DNA of 64,000 bases, taken from Sabellastarte sp. h YS-2021 (lineage: Eukaryota > Annelida > Polychaeta > Sabellida > Sabellidae). A model generated the notes under the pieces. That model did not search any database. It was given only the letters and a program-made list of their open reading frames with translations, and had not been told where the DNA came from. The stretch spans positions 60,184,255-60,248,254 of the forward strand of contig OZ024933.1 of assembly GCA_964017235.1 (NCBI GenBank), given 5' to 3'. The position numbers and the translations under genes were made by a program. Shown here piece by piece: positions 36,190 to 47,984 of the stretch. Numbering within the stretch: position 1 is the first letter of the stretch; every line of letters begins with the position of its first letter.

Positions 36190-36950
36190 TTACTGGTAAA
36201 TGGGTCTTTACTGGAAGTCCAGTATTATACATTAAAAACGGTTATACAACATCCATATGAAGTGAGAAATCCAAAGCAACAAAGCAATTCTAGCATTATA
36301 TTTATTACATTTGATAACATAATGGAAAGCTCGAATGGGCTCACGTTTTAAAAATTGTATAAAGGTAAAACTACTTTTCAATATTTGTTTGGTACACATT
36401 GACATTTGAGAAAGAGATAAAATATTTATAGGAGTATAATGAATTTTTCATTGACATTTACAAAAAATGATTTAACCTCTTCATTGCAAATGCCTCATTA
36501 TGGATGTACCACACAAGCATTTAGTATCACTCACAGTGTTGAAAATTCTACTGTAATTAGGAGAGTTTCATTGATATTTTTGTTTTTATCACACATAGAA
36601 AAAAAACTATAAATGTATTAAACCAAATGACACCTGCCAATATTAACACCTTCGAAAGAGAGAGAGGCGTTACCTTATCACCTCCATACAGGTTTAGCCA
36701 AACAACACAATATCATGTTGTTTTTGTTAATAAGGTGGAACATTTTGGGTCTATATTGTAAATAAAAAAGGAGGTAAAACATAGTAACTTACATGAACTG
36801 GTTAATTAAGCGATAATTTAGAACCCTGCTGGGTTGACATAACAAGAAGACATACTGTTACAGATACAATGGTGACCCAGTGGGTGTTGCCATGACACTG
36901 GTCACACAGAGCTGATGCCAATTGATTGCTTTCACTGATGACTATTACCT
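36190..36950. other. No recognised gene
   Basis: AT-rich, no domains and no repeat ends noticed. Confidence 0.4.
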
Positions 36951-36954
36951 ACAC

Positions 36955-37330
36955 CAGGAAGTTATGTTTTTGGGTACGTCCATTTGCCTGTTGGTTTGGT
37001 TGTCTGTGTTTGCAATAATTCAGATTGTATCCAACAGACCTTTCTGATGTTTTTTTAACAACAGGAAGAAGTTATTGTATTTTGGTAAGGATCCAGATAA
37101 CACTCTGGATACAAAGAAAAATCCAGAATTTTCAAAGGGTCTCTTTTCAATGACTGGAGTTTTGGTTGACATTATTCCAAAGGTAAGGAGCGGATCTTTG
37201 CTAAAAAAAATTACGTGGGCAGGGCTGGGCCAAGGGAGAAGTGACTACATTTTGGGAAAATTGGGATAATATTCTGGATACAAAAAAAAGTGGAAACACC
37301 CCTCAACCCTTCCCGGTGGAGGACTTTATG
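36955..37330 (+). repeat. Interspersed repeat R1, copy 1
   Basis: Shares blocks in the same order with 38180-38600: 'gttatgttt..', 'ttgcaataa', 'aaggatccagataacactct', 'aaaggtaaggagcggatctt', 'gggcagggctgggcc', 'agaagtgacta', 'attctggatacaaaaaaa'. The two copies are direct and about 1.2 kb apart. The frame at 37075-37269 comes from this repeat. Confidence 0.6.
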
Positions 37331-38179
37331 TCTCTTGACAGTCGACCATGTTTGCCAAGTTTAGTTCACCTTTTGCACTTTTGAAGATTTGAGAGTTTTC
37401 ATTAAAATTACTTATTCAAAGTATGATACATTGTAGGAATATTACCCAACAAATCATGATAAATATTCTTTACGCAGAATAGTACCATGATTCGAGGTCA
37501 TAAATGACAAAGGCAAAGCCAAAGAGGTTTAATACCTGGAATCATGATAAAATTATGTGTATGCTATGGTCTGGATGGTGATATTCTTTTTCCAAGAATA
37601 ATTTAAAATATTTTAACATTATTGATAATTACAAATTTTACAATAAAACAAGGCTGTTTCTTCTATTATACTTTGCAGTGGGTTATTGTCGGAACAGCCA
37701 AGATATATTGAAGGTAATAGTTTTGGTAATTTGAACTGGGGGTCCGTCCTACATGCTGATACTTTCCAATCCATATACAAGCTGTAGAATTCGTTCAAAT
37801 AAATATTAGTATTATTTGTTCATAATGTATTGGTTTTGGTGCAAAAAGGTCAGGTATTTCACACTTGTTCCAACTCTATTATCTGATCAAATGACCAGTC
37901 ACTCTTGGTGCGTTCGAGCCTAAAGGGTTTAGGGTTTTTTCTCAATTAAAGCTTTAGTGATTAGAGCCCCGTGGTTTATATATTTGTATTTATATTATTG
38001 TACAAACATAAATAATTGCAGAGTTGGTTCCGGAAAAGTTTTTAACTGTTCTATGTATAAGTGTTATATGTTTAAATTACGTCCCCTTTTATCAGCCAGG
38101 GTCAGATCAGGATAGGCTTTCAAGCAATCACACATGTAAACATGATCTGGATTTGAAGTACTCTCTGAATGGCACAATG

Positions 38180-38600
38180 TGCTTTTTGTCAGCTGTTGTT
38201 ATCTCCAGCTGGAGGCTATGTTTCAGTGTGCATTTGTTTATCTGTTGTTTGTTTGTCACTGTTCGCAATAACTCCAAAACATGAACAGGTCTTTCTTAAT
38301 TTTAAATGGGTATGGATTGACCAAAGGTGGTTACTTTTGAGAAAGATCCGGATCATATTCTAGATATAAAAAAAATCCTATAGTTTTAAAGGTCTCATTT
38401 TCAATGCAGTTTCAGTGACTTTGACCTCAATCCAAAAGTAATGAGCAGATTTTCCTGACAATTTTTGTGTGGCGAGGGCAGAGCAAAAGGAAGAAGTGAT
38501 TACTCTGTGGGGGAAAATCTGTGGAACGTATTTTGGATACCGAAAAAATCCTGAATCTTAGGAAACGTCCCACACTCCATACACTCTACCAGTGCTTTCT
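38180..38600 (+). repeat. Interspersed repeat R1, copy 2
   Basis: Diverged second copy: 'ggctatgtttcagtgtgc', 'gttcgcaataactccaaaac', 'agatccggatcatattctag', 'agtaatgagcagattttcct', 'gcgagggcagagcaaaagga', 'agaagtgattact'. The frames at 38024-38363 and 38521-38733 overlap it and are not genes. A scrap of SINE-B tail precedes it at 38075-38125. Confidence 0.6.
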
Positions 38601-39440
38601 AGTTTTACAAAGGCACTACAAAAAATGTGTGAATGTCAGGCGTAACAGAACCGTAGCCACAAGATCACAGAAGATTTTCCTTTGTTCTTCTAATTTCCAT
38701 AACCTGGATGGTAAACATGCCTACCTTATATAAATATACTATCCACTCATACCCTGGATAACATCTAATTTGTTTCATGCTTTGTCTTTGTTCTAAGTGA
38801 ATTATTAATAAGAGACAAATAACTTCAGTATCTTGATAGATGGAGACAGAAAATTCAACCTGTGCTCTGAAAATGTTTTTGTATTTGTAGAACTTCAGTT
38901 ATTCATTATAGTCTTGTTCTGGTGATACATAAGTGCATTTACTATCCATCACAGAAACAGGTAATATTTTGGCTCCCCAGCCCCACTTATTACCCACATT
39001 TTGCTTGAGTAAGTACAGAATTTTAGAAGATACCTCGGGGTTGGAGGGGGTATGAGTTATTCATTGAAAGTGTGCTAAGAGTTTAGCTAATATACTTAAG
39101 TATCCACATGTTTTTAAACCCAATTTCACTGCAAAACTTAAACACTCCTCTTGAACTGATAGTACGTCATCTGTATAAACTGTACTTCTTATATCTCTTA
39201 TCAATGTGTTATAATCTGAACCCAACCTAAACTTCAACCTTCAAATACATTCCGATGGAAGTCAAATAAAGAACTGTAGTGGATAGATGAGAAAACTAAA
39301 TGCTTCCCAATACAGATTAGTCTGAACACAATCTACACTTCAGCCATTTAGAAAATTTCAATATAAATTCATGAGTAGCGTTTTTCCTGCTTGACAAAAG
39401 GGACAAGGAAAGTTTGTGGTTACTTACACCATAGAGCTCT

Positions 39441-39920
39441 GGGTCGGTTTTACGAAAGACTTAACCTGGACTTAGACTTAAGTCAAGACTCTGTCTGTGG
39501 TCTAAGACTTGGAGGGTTTCACAAAGCTACGGAGTATGACTTTTGGCTGGGAGTGGGCTTAAATTTGGTAAATATAGGCTTAAATATGGCCACCTTGAAT
39601 TGTTCTCACTTTAAGCTTTGGGATGCCTAAAACTAAAGAATAAATATAGAGGACACCTCCCTAAATTAGTCTTTGGGAATTTTTATGTGGTTACATGGGT
39701 TTTCATTAAAAACAGCATTTTACCAAAGGTAAAATGAGTTAAAGAAAGGATATATGTCACCAGTAAAATATTTTGACCAGATATAAAGGGTCACATGACA
39801 TGGAAAACAACTGTGGTTATATGATAAGCTAGGTCTTAACTAAATCCCTTTTTCTGAAATCCATTTAAGTCCCTTCACTCAGTTAAGACAAAATACTCGG
39901 ATTTAAGTCCCTGACTTTGC
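39441..39920. repeat. Cluster of ACTTAAGTC-type palindromes
   Basis: Begins 'gggtcggttttacgaaagac' and contains repeated CTTAGACTTAAGTC, TAAGACTT and TTTAAGTCCCT words at 39459-39520 and 39835-39945 around an AT-rich centre. The layout parallels the elements at 1923-2240 and 35504-36183 (a 'TTYACRAAAG' entry, then many short palindromes in both arms). Precise ends not resolved. The frame at 39391-39630 is a shadow. Confidence 0.5.
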
Positions 39921-40352
39921 TTTATGTCCCTGACTTAGGTTATGTATTTTGAAGTTATGGTGTTGAATTTAATCAATATATATTGTGCATATATTTATGT
40001 TTTCCATAACTTTCCAACCAACACTTTTAAAAACATTTGACTAGAGTAACTAATAATCTTATCTGGGTTGGATAGTGTTTTTCTCCACAATTTAAACTAG
40101 TTGGATATGTGGAATATAAAAGATAGAGACATAGTAAACAAAATTTCCGAAATATAGGGTATATGTTATGATATTTGTTACAGTCTCAAGTACTGGTTAC
40201 TATAATAGAAAACTTATTCTTTCAGTTTATGCTTCAGTTATTACCACGAATTTTTCCTTCTGCTATTACTATATACTCAATTTTTGAAAGTTATGGTAAT
40301 ACTTTCTAGCACATAAAACATTGTAGAGATCTGTAGAAATGCCTTTTTTATT

Positions 40353-40585
40353 AGACACTGTGGCCTAGTGGGCAAAACACTCGCCAAGGAAGACAGAGAG
40401 GACCTAAATTCAATCCCAGGTACAACCAGAAGCATTGTGGCTTGGGCAACCATTTAAATACCCTCGAGGAGTGGAACAGTCACCACCCTGTGACTCTGTC
40501 TTTCAGACAGGGGAATGTCAGAAACTAAAACTTGGTTAGTAGTTATGCAGTTGGGATTTGGTCAAATGGTAATATAAAAAGGAGA
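40353..40585 (+). mobile_element. SINE-C copy, plus strand
   Basis: 'actgtggcctagtgggcaaa' (A-box region), 'taaattcaatccc' (B-box region), 'agcattgtggcttgggcaac' body and 'ctgtctttcagacaggggaa' follow the SINE-C order seen in reverse at 18211-18515. Confidence 0.75.
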
Positions 40586-40589
40586 CATT

Positions 40590-41610
40590 TCCCGGAGTGT
40601 ACATATGATGTAAAAGCAGAAATTGTACAATTTTCTACTATGTTTACTTCGTCCATCTATGTACATCCACATGCATGGATTTTTTATGAATAACTAATTC
40701 AGGCCCTATTACAGACAGAAAAAAAATGTTATTAGCAAACATCACACAGCCTTCAAAAGATATCTTCCTTGATGAGACATAGACAAAATAGAACACAGAC
40801 GCCCCTGGTAATGCATGATTAAACCCCGAGCCTCATTTGGGATCTCAGGCAGAAATTACCATATCTTCAGAAAATGGTAGCAAATTTACAACATCAGGAA
40901 GATAGGAAGTTGATTATTTAGGCTATCCATCAATCAACTTATCAACTGCAGTTTGTCTGACAAAAAATGACTGCTACTCCAGAAAAAAGTTATTTTAAAT
41001 GCATGGCTCACTAGGTGGTATATGTCCACATGATAGACAGTTGTGTGTTTGCTAGCACGCACACAGTTATTAAAAATGTATTATGGTATTTCTTTTGATC
41101 TGTTCAAACCCTTTGGAGGTACAATTGGGTTTAATATTCATTTTGGCGGATTGTATTATCCGTATAAGTTTTCATACTGATCACCAAAAAAGGGGAAAAT
41201 AAATTAACAGCACAAGCATAAATTAAAAATGATTATACATATACAGATTATACAGGTGATACATATGATCACTGAAGTGAAGAAGGACTTGACCCAGTTA
41301 GTATGTGGATTGTTGACCACTTAAGTTCTAAAGCAGTTAACGGCAGACACACAGTGACTTGGATTATCACTTAAATGATGATCCTGTATAACCGAAACTA
41401 GGTACTGGATGCGACCTTCAATTAGATAATCAAAATAAAGCTCGTAAAGGGAAATATACATCAAATTTTACACAATGAGTTAAACATGGTATCAGTTTCA
41501 GTTTTTTACACTTCACTAAATATATAGCATACTCTCTCATATGACACAAATTTGATGTATAACCTGAAGTAAATGGCTCATTTGTGTGCCTTAGAATAAA
41601 ATCAGTTATC
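40590..41610. other. No recognised gene
   Basis: AT-rich sequence with no domain-bearing frame. Confidence 0.4.
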
Positions 41611-41628
41611 AGACTAGTTGCAAAATTA

Positions 41629-41857
41629 AGGCGCCATGATGGTGCAGTGGTAACACATTCGCCTCCCACCTCTGAGGTCGGCGGTTCAAACCTCAGACCT
41701 TATGTGGCAAAGTTGGTAGATACTTACTGATGGTTGGCAGTTTACAGTACAGAACCTTGACCAACTGTATGTACTGGTTGCTTCTGGCCACAAAACTACC
41801 TGCCGTGATATGACCTGTACAGTGTTGAAAGGAAGGTCTAACCCCAAATAAATAAAC
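41629..41857 (+). mobile_element. SINE-A reference copy with 13-bp target duplication
   Basis: Head 'gcgccatgatggtgcagtgg' and 'taacacattcgcctcccacc', B-box-like 'cggcggttcaaacctc', body 'cagaaccttgaccaactgta' and 'ctggccacaaaactacctgc', tail 'aataaataaac'. AGTTGCAAAATTA flanks it perfectly at 41616-41628 and 41858-41870. It is the best-preserved copy of this tRNA-derived family here, and probably a fairly recent insertion. Confidence 0.92.
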
Positions 41858-41962
41858 AGTTGCAAAATTACTAAGTCATTAAATATATTTTGTTTAAAAG
41901 AATGTATTATGATAATGCAATTAATAAAATTACACAAACTTTGACAAGTATGATTAATAAAG

Positions 41963-42180
41963 TCACAAATTTATGAGAAATGTGATTAACTGAGTTTTAT
42001 ATGTACTGGGTGATGCCATCACTGGTATTTGAGGTGATGCAACAGCAGTGTGACAAGATTCCAGACCCTTATCAACCAGGCACAGATAAGTCACCACAAA
42101 TATGATAAATATGATAAGAAAGGAAGCAATAATGACAAATAAATAATCATCTGATACCACCATAGAAAACAACTTAACAG
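41963..42180 (-). CDS. Possible last exon of a single-pass membrane protein
   Basis: On the minus strand a good acceptor ('atttgttttacacag') ends at 42181. The following exon (phase 2) encodes about 72 residues to a stop at 41963: a short hydrophilic lead (VKLFSMVVSDD), a strong membrane segment (YLFVIIASFLIIFIIFVVTYLCLV), then a short Ser/Thr/Pro-containing cytoplasmic tail. No polyadenylation signal was checked with confidence and no upstream exon was found, so this is a candidate only. Family not recognised. Confidence 0.35.
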
Positions 42181-42454
42181 CTGTGTAAAACAAATATACT
42201 TAATACGGGATAAAGTAATTGCAGTACTTTAAATTACTTAAAAGTAGTTTAAAGTTTGTTAGGATTTATGCTAAGCTAACCATCCCATTGTATGATTCAG
42301 TAGTACAGTGGGTAGTCTACTCTCCATCAAATTCAGATGTGGATGATGACTATGAATTTTATAGTGGAAACACATCGAAAGCAACATATGATACACCTAC
42401 AGTTGATGGAACTACTTGGAAATATATAGCCATATATTATAAATAATTGCCTAA

Positions 42455-44490
42455 GATCCAGTGTACTTTTATTTCCCTGTCTAAATTAAACAATATCAAT
42501 GCTATAGTCTGAGTAGATTACTGTAAGCTACAGACTGGTGACCTTAGAGTGTTCAGTGACATACTTTCCACCTGATTGGAACTTGAGGGCTTAAAGGGAA
42601 AAATATATATATGTATCACAGAATACTGAATCAGGTCTGCCATTGATCTTTCGTTACAGAAGAGTATATTGATAGAACCTCCACGATTCACTGGATACTT
42701 GTATTAGTTAATGGCTATAATGCCCACTAATATTAATACAGTATTTTTGCACTTCAAAGTTGATTTAATTTTCCCTCGAATTTGTCTTACAGTGGTTCTT
42801 CTCAAGTTCATACTATTGCAGTAATCTGGGTTTATTAAACACCTGGGGCAGCTATAATTCAAAGGCTTTCCTGTAATATTCCACTGAAAACTTGTATTTG
42901 TAAATCTGTCAGTTGATGTACTTTCGTTACAAAAGTAATTTTAAATTCCTTCTTAAATTATCATATTTATAACTGCACATCTGGTTGAACTGGTTATGCA
43001 GTATAACATTTCACACTTTAGATTCACTCACTCACTCAACTCACTTTTCAATCATAAATGCACTCAACCTATTATATCAATCATTCTCTCACTCAGATAT
43101 TTACTCATTTGATCATTCAGTCCAAATTTACTGAAAACTGCTGTTTTTGAACGTGGTTTGTGATAGTTGCTCTATGAAACTGCCTCTTTCCATTACATTA
43201 ATACCAGCTAAACCCTTGTCACTAGTAAATAAGGGCTTGCATACTTGAACCCAGAAGGAAACAAAGGGGCAATCTTTAAGACTCCTGACACTCCACATAT
43301 TAGCAGGGGTGAAGTGGGTGTTGTCAGATTATTGTACTGTGCACATAAAGGCATTGATTTTCACTCTGCTATTTGTAAATACACCTGTAGTGGCACATGT
43401 GAAATGAATGTCAGCCTTGTTTAATAGGAAGCCATAAGTAAATACCATTACTCTGTCAGTTTCAGTAAACTCAAAATTAATTTAGACACACACCACATTC
43501 ATGACATCAAAGCAGCTGGGCCAAAAACAAGTAAACAAGATCATGTAAGGTTAGAGTAAAAATTCTATTGAACTGCAAGCCACATTTGGCTAAAAGATGG
43601 AATCCAAATTAACAGTTAATGATGGCATTTATAAAGCATCCATGACAGAGTATCTTTTCAACTCCCTGCTGAAGTCTGTATTAGTAAAAGTGTGAAAACT
43701 AACTGTGTGAAACAAGACTTTATCTAACAAAACACTAGTTGTTGCTTTTATGATCCATTCATAACATGCTATATCTCAAAATATACATTACTTACAAAAT
43801 TATATTGAAGAAAAACACTAAAAAATGGTTGTACAATCAAATGGTACATGTAATATTCTTGCATTTAATGTCATCATAATCTCACATACATTCAAAAAGG
43901 AAAACTCATTCTACCAACTCATTATTTTTTTGCAAATTCCATTAACTTTGATATCTTATTTTTAATGTGTAGAACATACGCCAAATACCTGAACAGCCAA
44001 ATGTCAGATAAAATAACCTTACTTATGATCATGCAGTATGCTAACATAGAGTGCCAAACAAAATACTTGCTGTCAGTTGTTTATTCAAATTTCAATAAGT
44101 TTAATTTCTAATTTAATCCATGTAAAATATATCAAATCCCCGTTCAGTTAAATGTCACATGAGATATCTTTGTATATAATTATTTTACATCAATCTTATA
44201 CAGTGCCAAACAAGTTACCTACAGCCAGTACTTTTCCAAATGTCGGTAAGAAGACGCATTTCTGAAACACAATATTCCAAATCCCTGAAAAATCAAATGT
44301 CACTCAAAATATCCTTGTCTATAATCCTACTGTAGTAGTAATCTTATACACAGCGACAAAGAAGATACTGTAGTTACTTTCATTCTTTCAACACGAAATC
44401 AGTTTAATTTCCTTCCATTTATATCACATATATAGCCACATTTCTGCTAAATATGTTCATTCCAAACACAAGAAGACTGTGCAGCTAATA
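42455..44490. other. No recognised gene
   Basis: AT-rich. No ORF above the length threshold and no repeat family member spotted. The phrase 'aatccctgaaaaatcaaatg' / 'atacctgaacagccaaatgt' recurs loosely near 43985, 44110 and 44280 with 'tcttatacagtgccaaacaa', suggesting a weak ~160-170-bp tandem repeat at about 43970-44360. Confidence 0.4.
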
Positions 44491-44497
44491 TATACTT

Positions 44498-44716
44498 CTA
44501 GCATTTTTTTTTATTATCAAGTTGTTTTATTACTTGTATCAGGAACTTAGAAGTTACACTACATAACTTACAGCCATACAGCCTCTTTTCATTTGCCACC
44601 TGTGTTAAGATGCTTACAAGCATTCTCTGTGCAGGAATTTCCCCATTGCACTGGGTTTCTACACAATAATTGATGACGTCATCCATGACAAAACCCTCGC
44701 CATAGCAATCCCACAA
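44498..44716 (-). CDS. 72-residue ORF, possible exon
   Basis: The minus frame 44716-44498 reads in a coding-like way (WDCYGEGFVMDDVINYCVET..., five cysteines in the first 60 residues) and remains open 24 bp further upstream to a TGA. I do not recognise it, and no strong acceptor site precedes it. It may be an exon or chance. Confidence 0.2.
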   Translation of the reverse strand: MWDCYGEGFVMDDVINYCVETQCNGEIPAQRMLVSILTQVANEKRLYGCKLCSVTSKFLIQVIKQLDNKKKC

Positions 44717-44857
44717 TTCACTAACTTTTATATGTTTTTTTCAGGTTTCTCTCTCACTGTATGTGTATAAATAGCATACATTTTTACAACCTGCATTCAT
44801 TATTGTGGTAAGTTGTTAATGTGCAAATCTGTGTATAAATTCACTATTGTGTTATAT

Positions 44858-44865
44858 ATATATGT

Positions 44866-44909
<44 letters not shown>
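44858..44909. repeat. (TA)n microsatellite
   Basis: About 20 TA units with one 'tgtg' interruption near 44863. Confidence 0.9.
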
Positions 44910-44911
<2 letters not shown>

Positions 44912-44913
<2 letters not shown>

Positions 44914-45055
44914 GAGCCCAACTTAGGAGTCATCCCATCTTAAGATGGGCTATAGCCCAACTTAGGATCCTAAGTTGGGTAGCCTATCTTAAGATGGGCT
45001 AAGCCCATCTTAAGATGGGCTAGAGCATATTAGCCCAACTTAAGATAAGTAAACT
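44912..45055. repeat. Cluster of perfect palindromes
   Basis: In under 100 bp: CCCATCTTAAGATGGG (44936), CCCAACTTAGGATCCTAAGT plus TGGG (44957), CTATCTTAAGATGG (44983), and GCCCATCTTAAGATGGGC (45003). Alternate arms can also pair with each other. It directly follows the TA tract. It may be the core of a foldback element; no outer TIRs are seen. Confidence 0.8.
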
Positions 45056-45059
45056 CAGG

Positions 45060-46745
45060 AATGATTTTAAAACTAAAATATAACTTTAACCAGCTATTTT
45101 AATAATAATTTATTATGTCACACTCCACTGGTGGTTTTAATCAAGAAATTGAATATAACTATGCTAGTTTATTTCAATACTTATATTTCAATCATACAGT
45201 ATATATTTGTGAAATGTTATTTAACATTTGCTGTGCTTATCACATCTGAAGATTTGGTAACAAATATTAGCCCAACTTATAATTTGCACACAGAATTTTT
45301 ATTTTTGAAATTTAAATATTATTTACTTATTTTTCTACTTAAATGTTACTTCTTTTACCTAATTATGCATTGATAGCATTAATGTTAATTCCCTTATTTG
45401 TTTCAAGACACTGCCTCAGTTAATCTGACAATTGGAGGGTCATTTGGTCAAAAGGTGTCTATTGTTCAACCATTGCTTTCAACTTGATTTGTTTCACTTG
45501 TGGGGAGTGATTAGGCAACTGGATTAGATTTTCATATATCTATTGTTTCAACAATTCTTTTAAGTTGATTTGTTTGACTATGTGTGTGACATAGTAACTG
45601 GATTAGTCTTAGAATTACCCCCTCATAGGTTTGATAGAATTAAATATATAAATATATATATTGTTTTGGATTGACAGAGAACAGTGAATATGAATTAATG
45701 TGGTCATGTATTTGTGTACTTGATGAATTTCGGGAATCCTGTCACGTGAGATTAAAATTAGTTTTATATCAGAAATGTAGGGAAAACATAAATATTTCAC
45801 ATGGAAAATTTTCTTTTAAAAACATAGCTTGAGCTAACTCCTTCAGCTGCTGATGTACTCTTTGCAGAGATTCACATTGTTAATTGGACTGGGTATTGTT
45901 GTGTTTTATAACTTCTTTTCTTTATTTTGCCACTGTGCTAAATATACAATGTCTCTTTTTCTAGATGGATAAAAAGTGAATAATTTCATTCCTTTTCTTA
46001 TTTATTTTTTTCAATCAATAATCTAGAGTCTCTATCTTGAAATAACAGATTTTTATTAATGCCTGCTTTGTTTAGTGAATTGCAATATGTCACCATGTTT
46101 GATGTTTAATGTCCCTTTTCCCTCATTTTGTTGAGTTTATGCAGTAACATTTGTTTGATGCTATAAAAATCCATTACAGGGTAGCTGGGTGAGACTTGGT
46201 TGATAATGTAATACGACACTCACAAAACAAAGCAATATCTGAATACAAATTTCCTAGCCCCTAATGGTTTCATAAAGCACTTCAAATATAATGTCAAATA
46301 TAAAAAAACATATTGTGATTATATTTGTTTTGTTTCATCAGAAATCATAAACGAGTAACCTTTAATTATGTACAAAAAAGGGACAGAACTGATTGTCCCT
46401 TGTTTAGTTGACATTTGCTTCGGGCAGCAGAAGCTACTTTGATATTTATACTGGTCCTATCTGTTTTTACGTGTGAACAATAGGAGTTCCTTTCAAGGTA
46501 CACTGAAATCCATGTCTAAATATAACAATTTACATGACGAAATTGTATGTCAGTGTTAGCTTGGCTCATCTTTTTTTTTTTTTTTAAATTCTGTGAATTT
46601 CTTCTTGATTAAATTTTCAACATTTAAAAATGTTTTGATGTTTTACATTATTTTAAATTAGTATTGTGTATTTAATTAAATTTGTATATATTGTTTATGA
46701 CACTGTACAACCAACCATTCAACAAACCTTCAACCATTCAACCAA
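45060..46745. other. No recognised gene
   Basis: AT-rich. A near-repeat 'caaccattgctttcaactt..gatttgtttcactt' / 'caacaattcttttaagttgatttgtttgac' (split here) occurs at 45468 and 45548, i.e. an ~80-bp tandem duplication. No coding evidence in the frames at 45131-45373 and 45615-45800. Confidence 0.4.
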
Positions 46746-46750
46746 CTCTC

Positions 46751-47440
46751 AGGGGCCACTGTGATGCAGTGGTAAAACATTCACCTCCTACCTCTGAGAT
46801 CAGAGTTGGATTCATGGTCTGACCTCATGTGGGAAAGCTGGTAGTTGCTTGCCATTGGTCAGCAGTTTAGGCCTCTCTTACATCCCGTTGTACATGTATA
46901 GACACGTAAGTGTGCTGCAAATATTGTTGAAAAATATGAACGCAGCCTGGTAGTGGGGTAGCAGAGATTTGCACTTGCAAACAATGTGTATTCTCCCAAC
47001 AACAGTGTCACTTCTTGAAGATCAAAGAACAAATTGCAACTAGCTACAGGTTGTACAGTGGGTTTATATACATGCAAGGTACACTTGAGTGTATCTTACA
47101 GTATGTCTAAACAATATAAATAATTGGGGAGAACCTACAACACTTGCAAGGAGAATGCACATGTGCAAGTCTCTTGTAAGTTACCCTTGAGGCATGGATA
47201 TGTTTGTAGATATCTTGCGTGCACGCAGGGAAAATGTGCATGCCAATTTTCATTGCAGGGCCTGTGCGACCTTGATATTTTGTTCTAAAATCATAAGTGT
47301 GCCTTGGGGGTCCCTTGCAAATCAGGCGATTTTTCTCTGTAACCAGGATGTACGTGCACGTACGATGGGATGTAAGAGAGGCTTTACAGTACAGAAGCTT
47401 GACTAACTATATGTACTGGTTTCCTCTACCCTTCTAATTA
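46751..47440 (+). mobile_element. SINE-A copy interrupted by a Harbinger-like MITE
   Basis: The first part (46751-46869) has the SINE-A head, promoter region and 'gtagttgcttgccattggtc'. The second part (47384-47440) continues exactly with 'tacagtacagaagcttgact' and 'actggtttcctctaccc'. Comparison with the copy at 41629-41857 shows the break falls inside 'cagtttacagtacag', so the empty site is known. Confidence 0.85.
46870..47383. mobile_element. Harbinger-like MITE (514 bp)
   Basis: Terminal inverted repeats RGCCTCTCTTACATCCC at both ends (46870-46886; 47367-47383). The trinucleotide TTA is duplicated on either side (46867-46869 and 47384-47386), as expected for PIF/Harbinger elements (3-bp TWA). 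The interior includes 'tgcaagtctcttgtaagtta', 'cacttgcaagg' and similar TGCAAG-rich words. No transposase. The frames at 46859-47077 and 47194-47406 are read from it by chance. Confidence 0.85.
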
Positions 47441-47984
47441 TAACTGATAATTGAAGGTTGACATGCAGGTGTCAACCCTAATCATTCCAGGGCTCCAAGG
47501 AATTTTAGTTTGACTGCCATTCACTAGTGGCTACTTTTGACACATGGCTACTTCTGATTGGCTACTAACTGGACCTCCCTGCTTTATAGTGAGGGCCCTT
47601 CGAATTTGAATTTGCAGTCGCATGGTTGCAGGACGTGAAATATATTAAGAATTTTTAGCCTGTGATTTTATGGAAAATGTTTAGTGTAACTTCACTCCTA
47701 CCCACAGCATAGCAGCGAGATGTAAGCAGAAGCAAGCAGTTAACTCTTATAATTTGCGGAATCAGGTTGAGATACCAACTGAATTACAAGTTAAAGCTGA
47801 CGATACTTTCTTGTACGAGTTCACAGCCGACAGCAGGTCAAGTACATTCTGGCTTTGAAAGTAGTGACACTGATATTTCCAGTACAGACTAGGGTACAGT
47901 TTTTTAAGAGTATTAACGGTTCTGATTCTGATTCACAGACCAAGGTTAAAGGATTTAAGGTTAAATAATCCGAGAGGGTATCTC

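Noticed and set aside
42219-42446. 75-residue plus-strand ORF with acidic and tyrosine-rich tail
   Set aside because: Reads plausibly (SDVDDDYEFYSG), but no acceptor, domain or transcript clue supports it, and a minus-strand exon candidate lies beside it.
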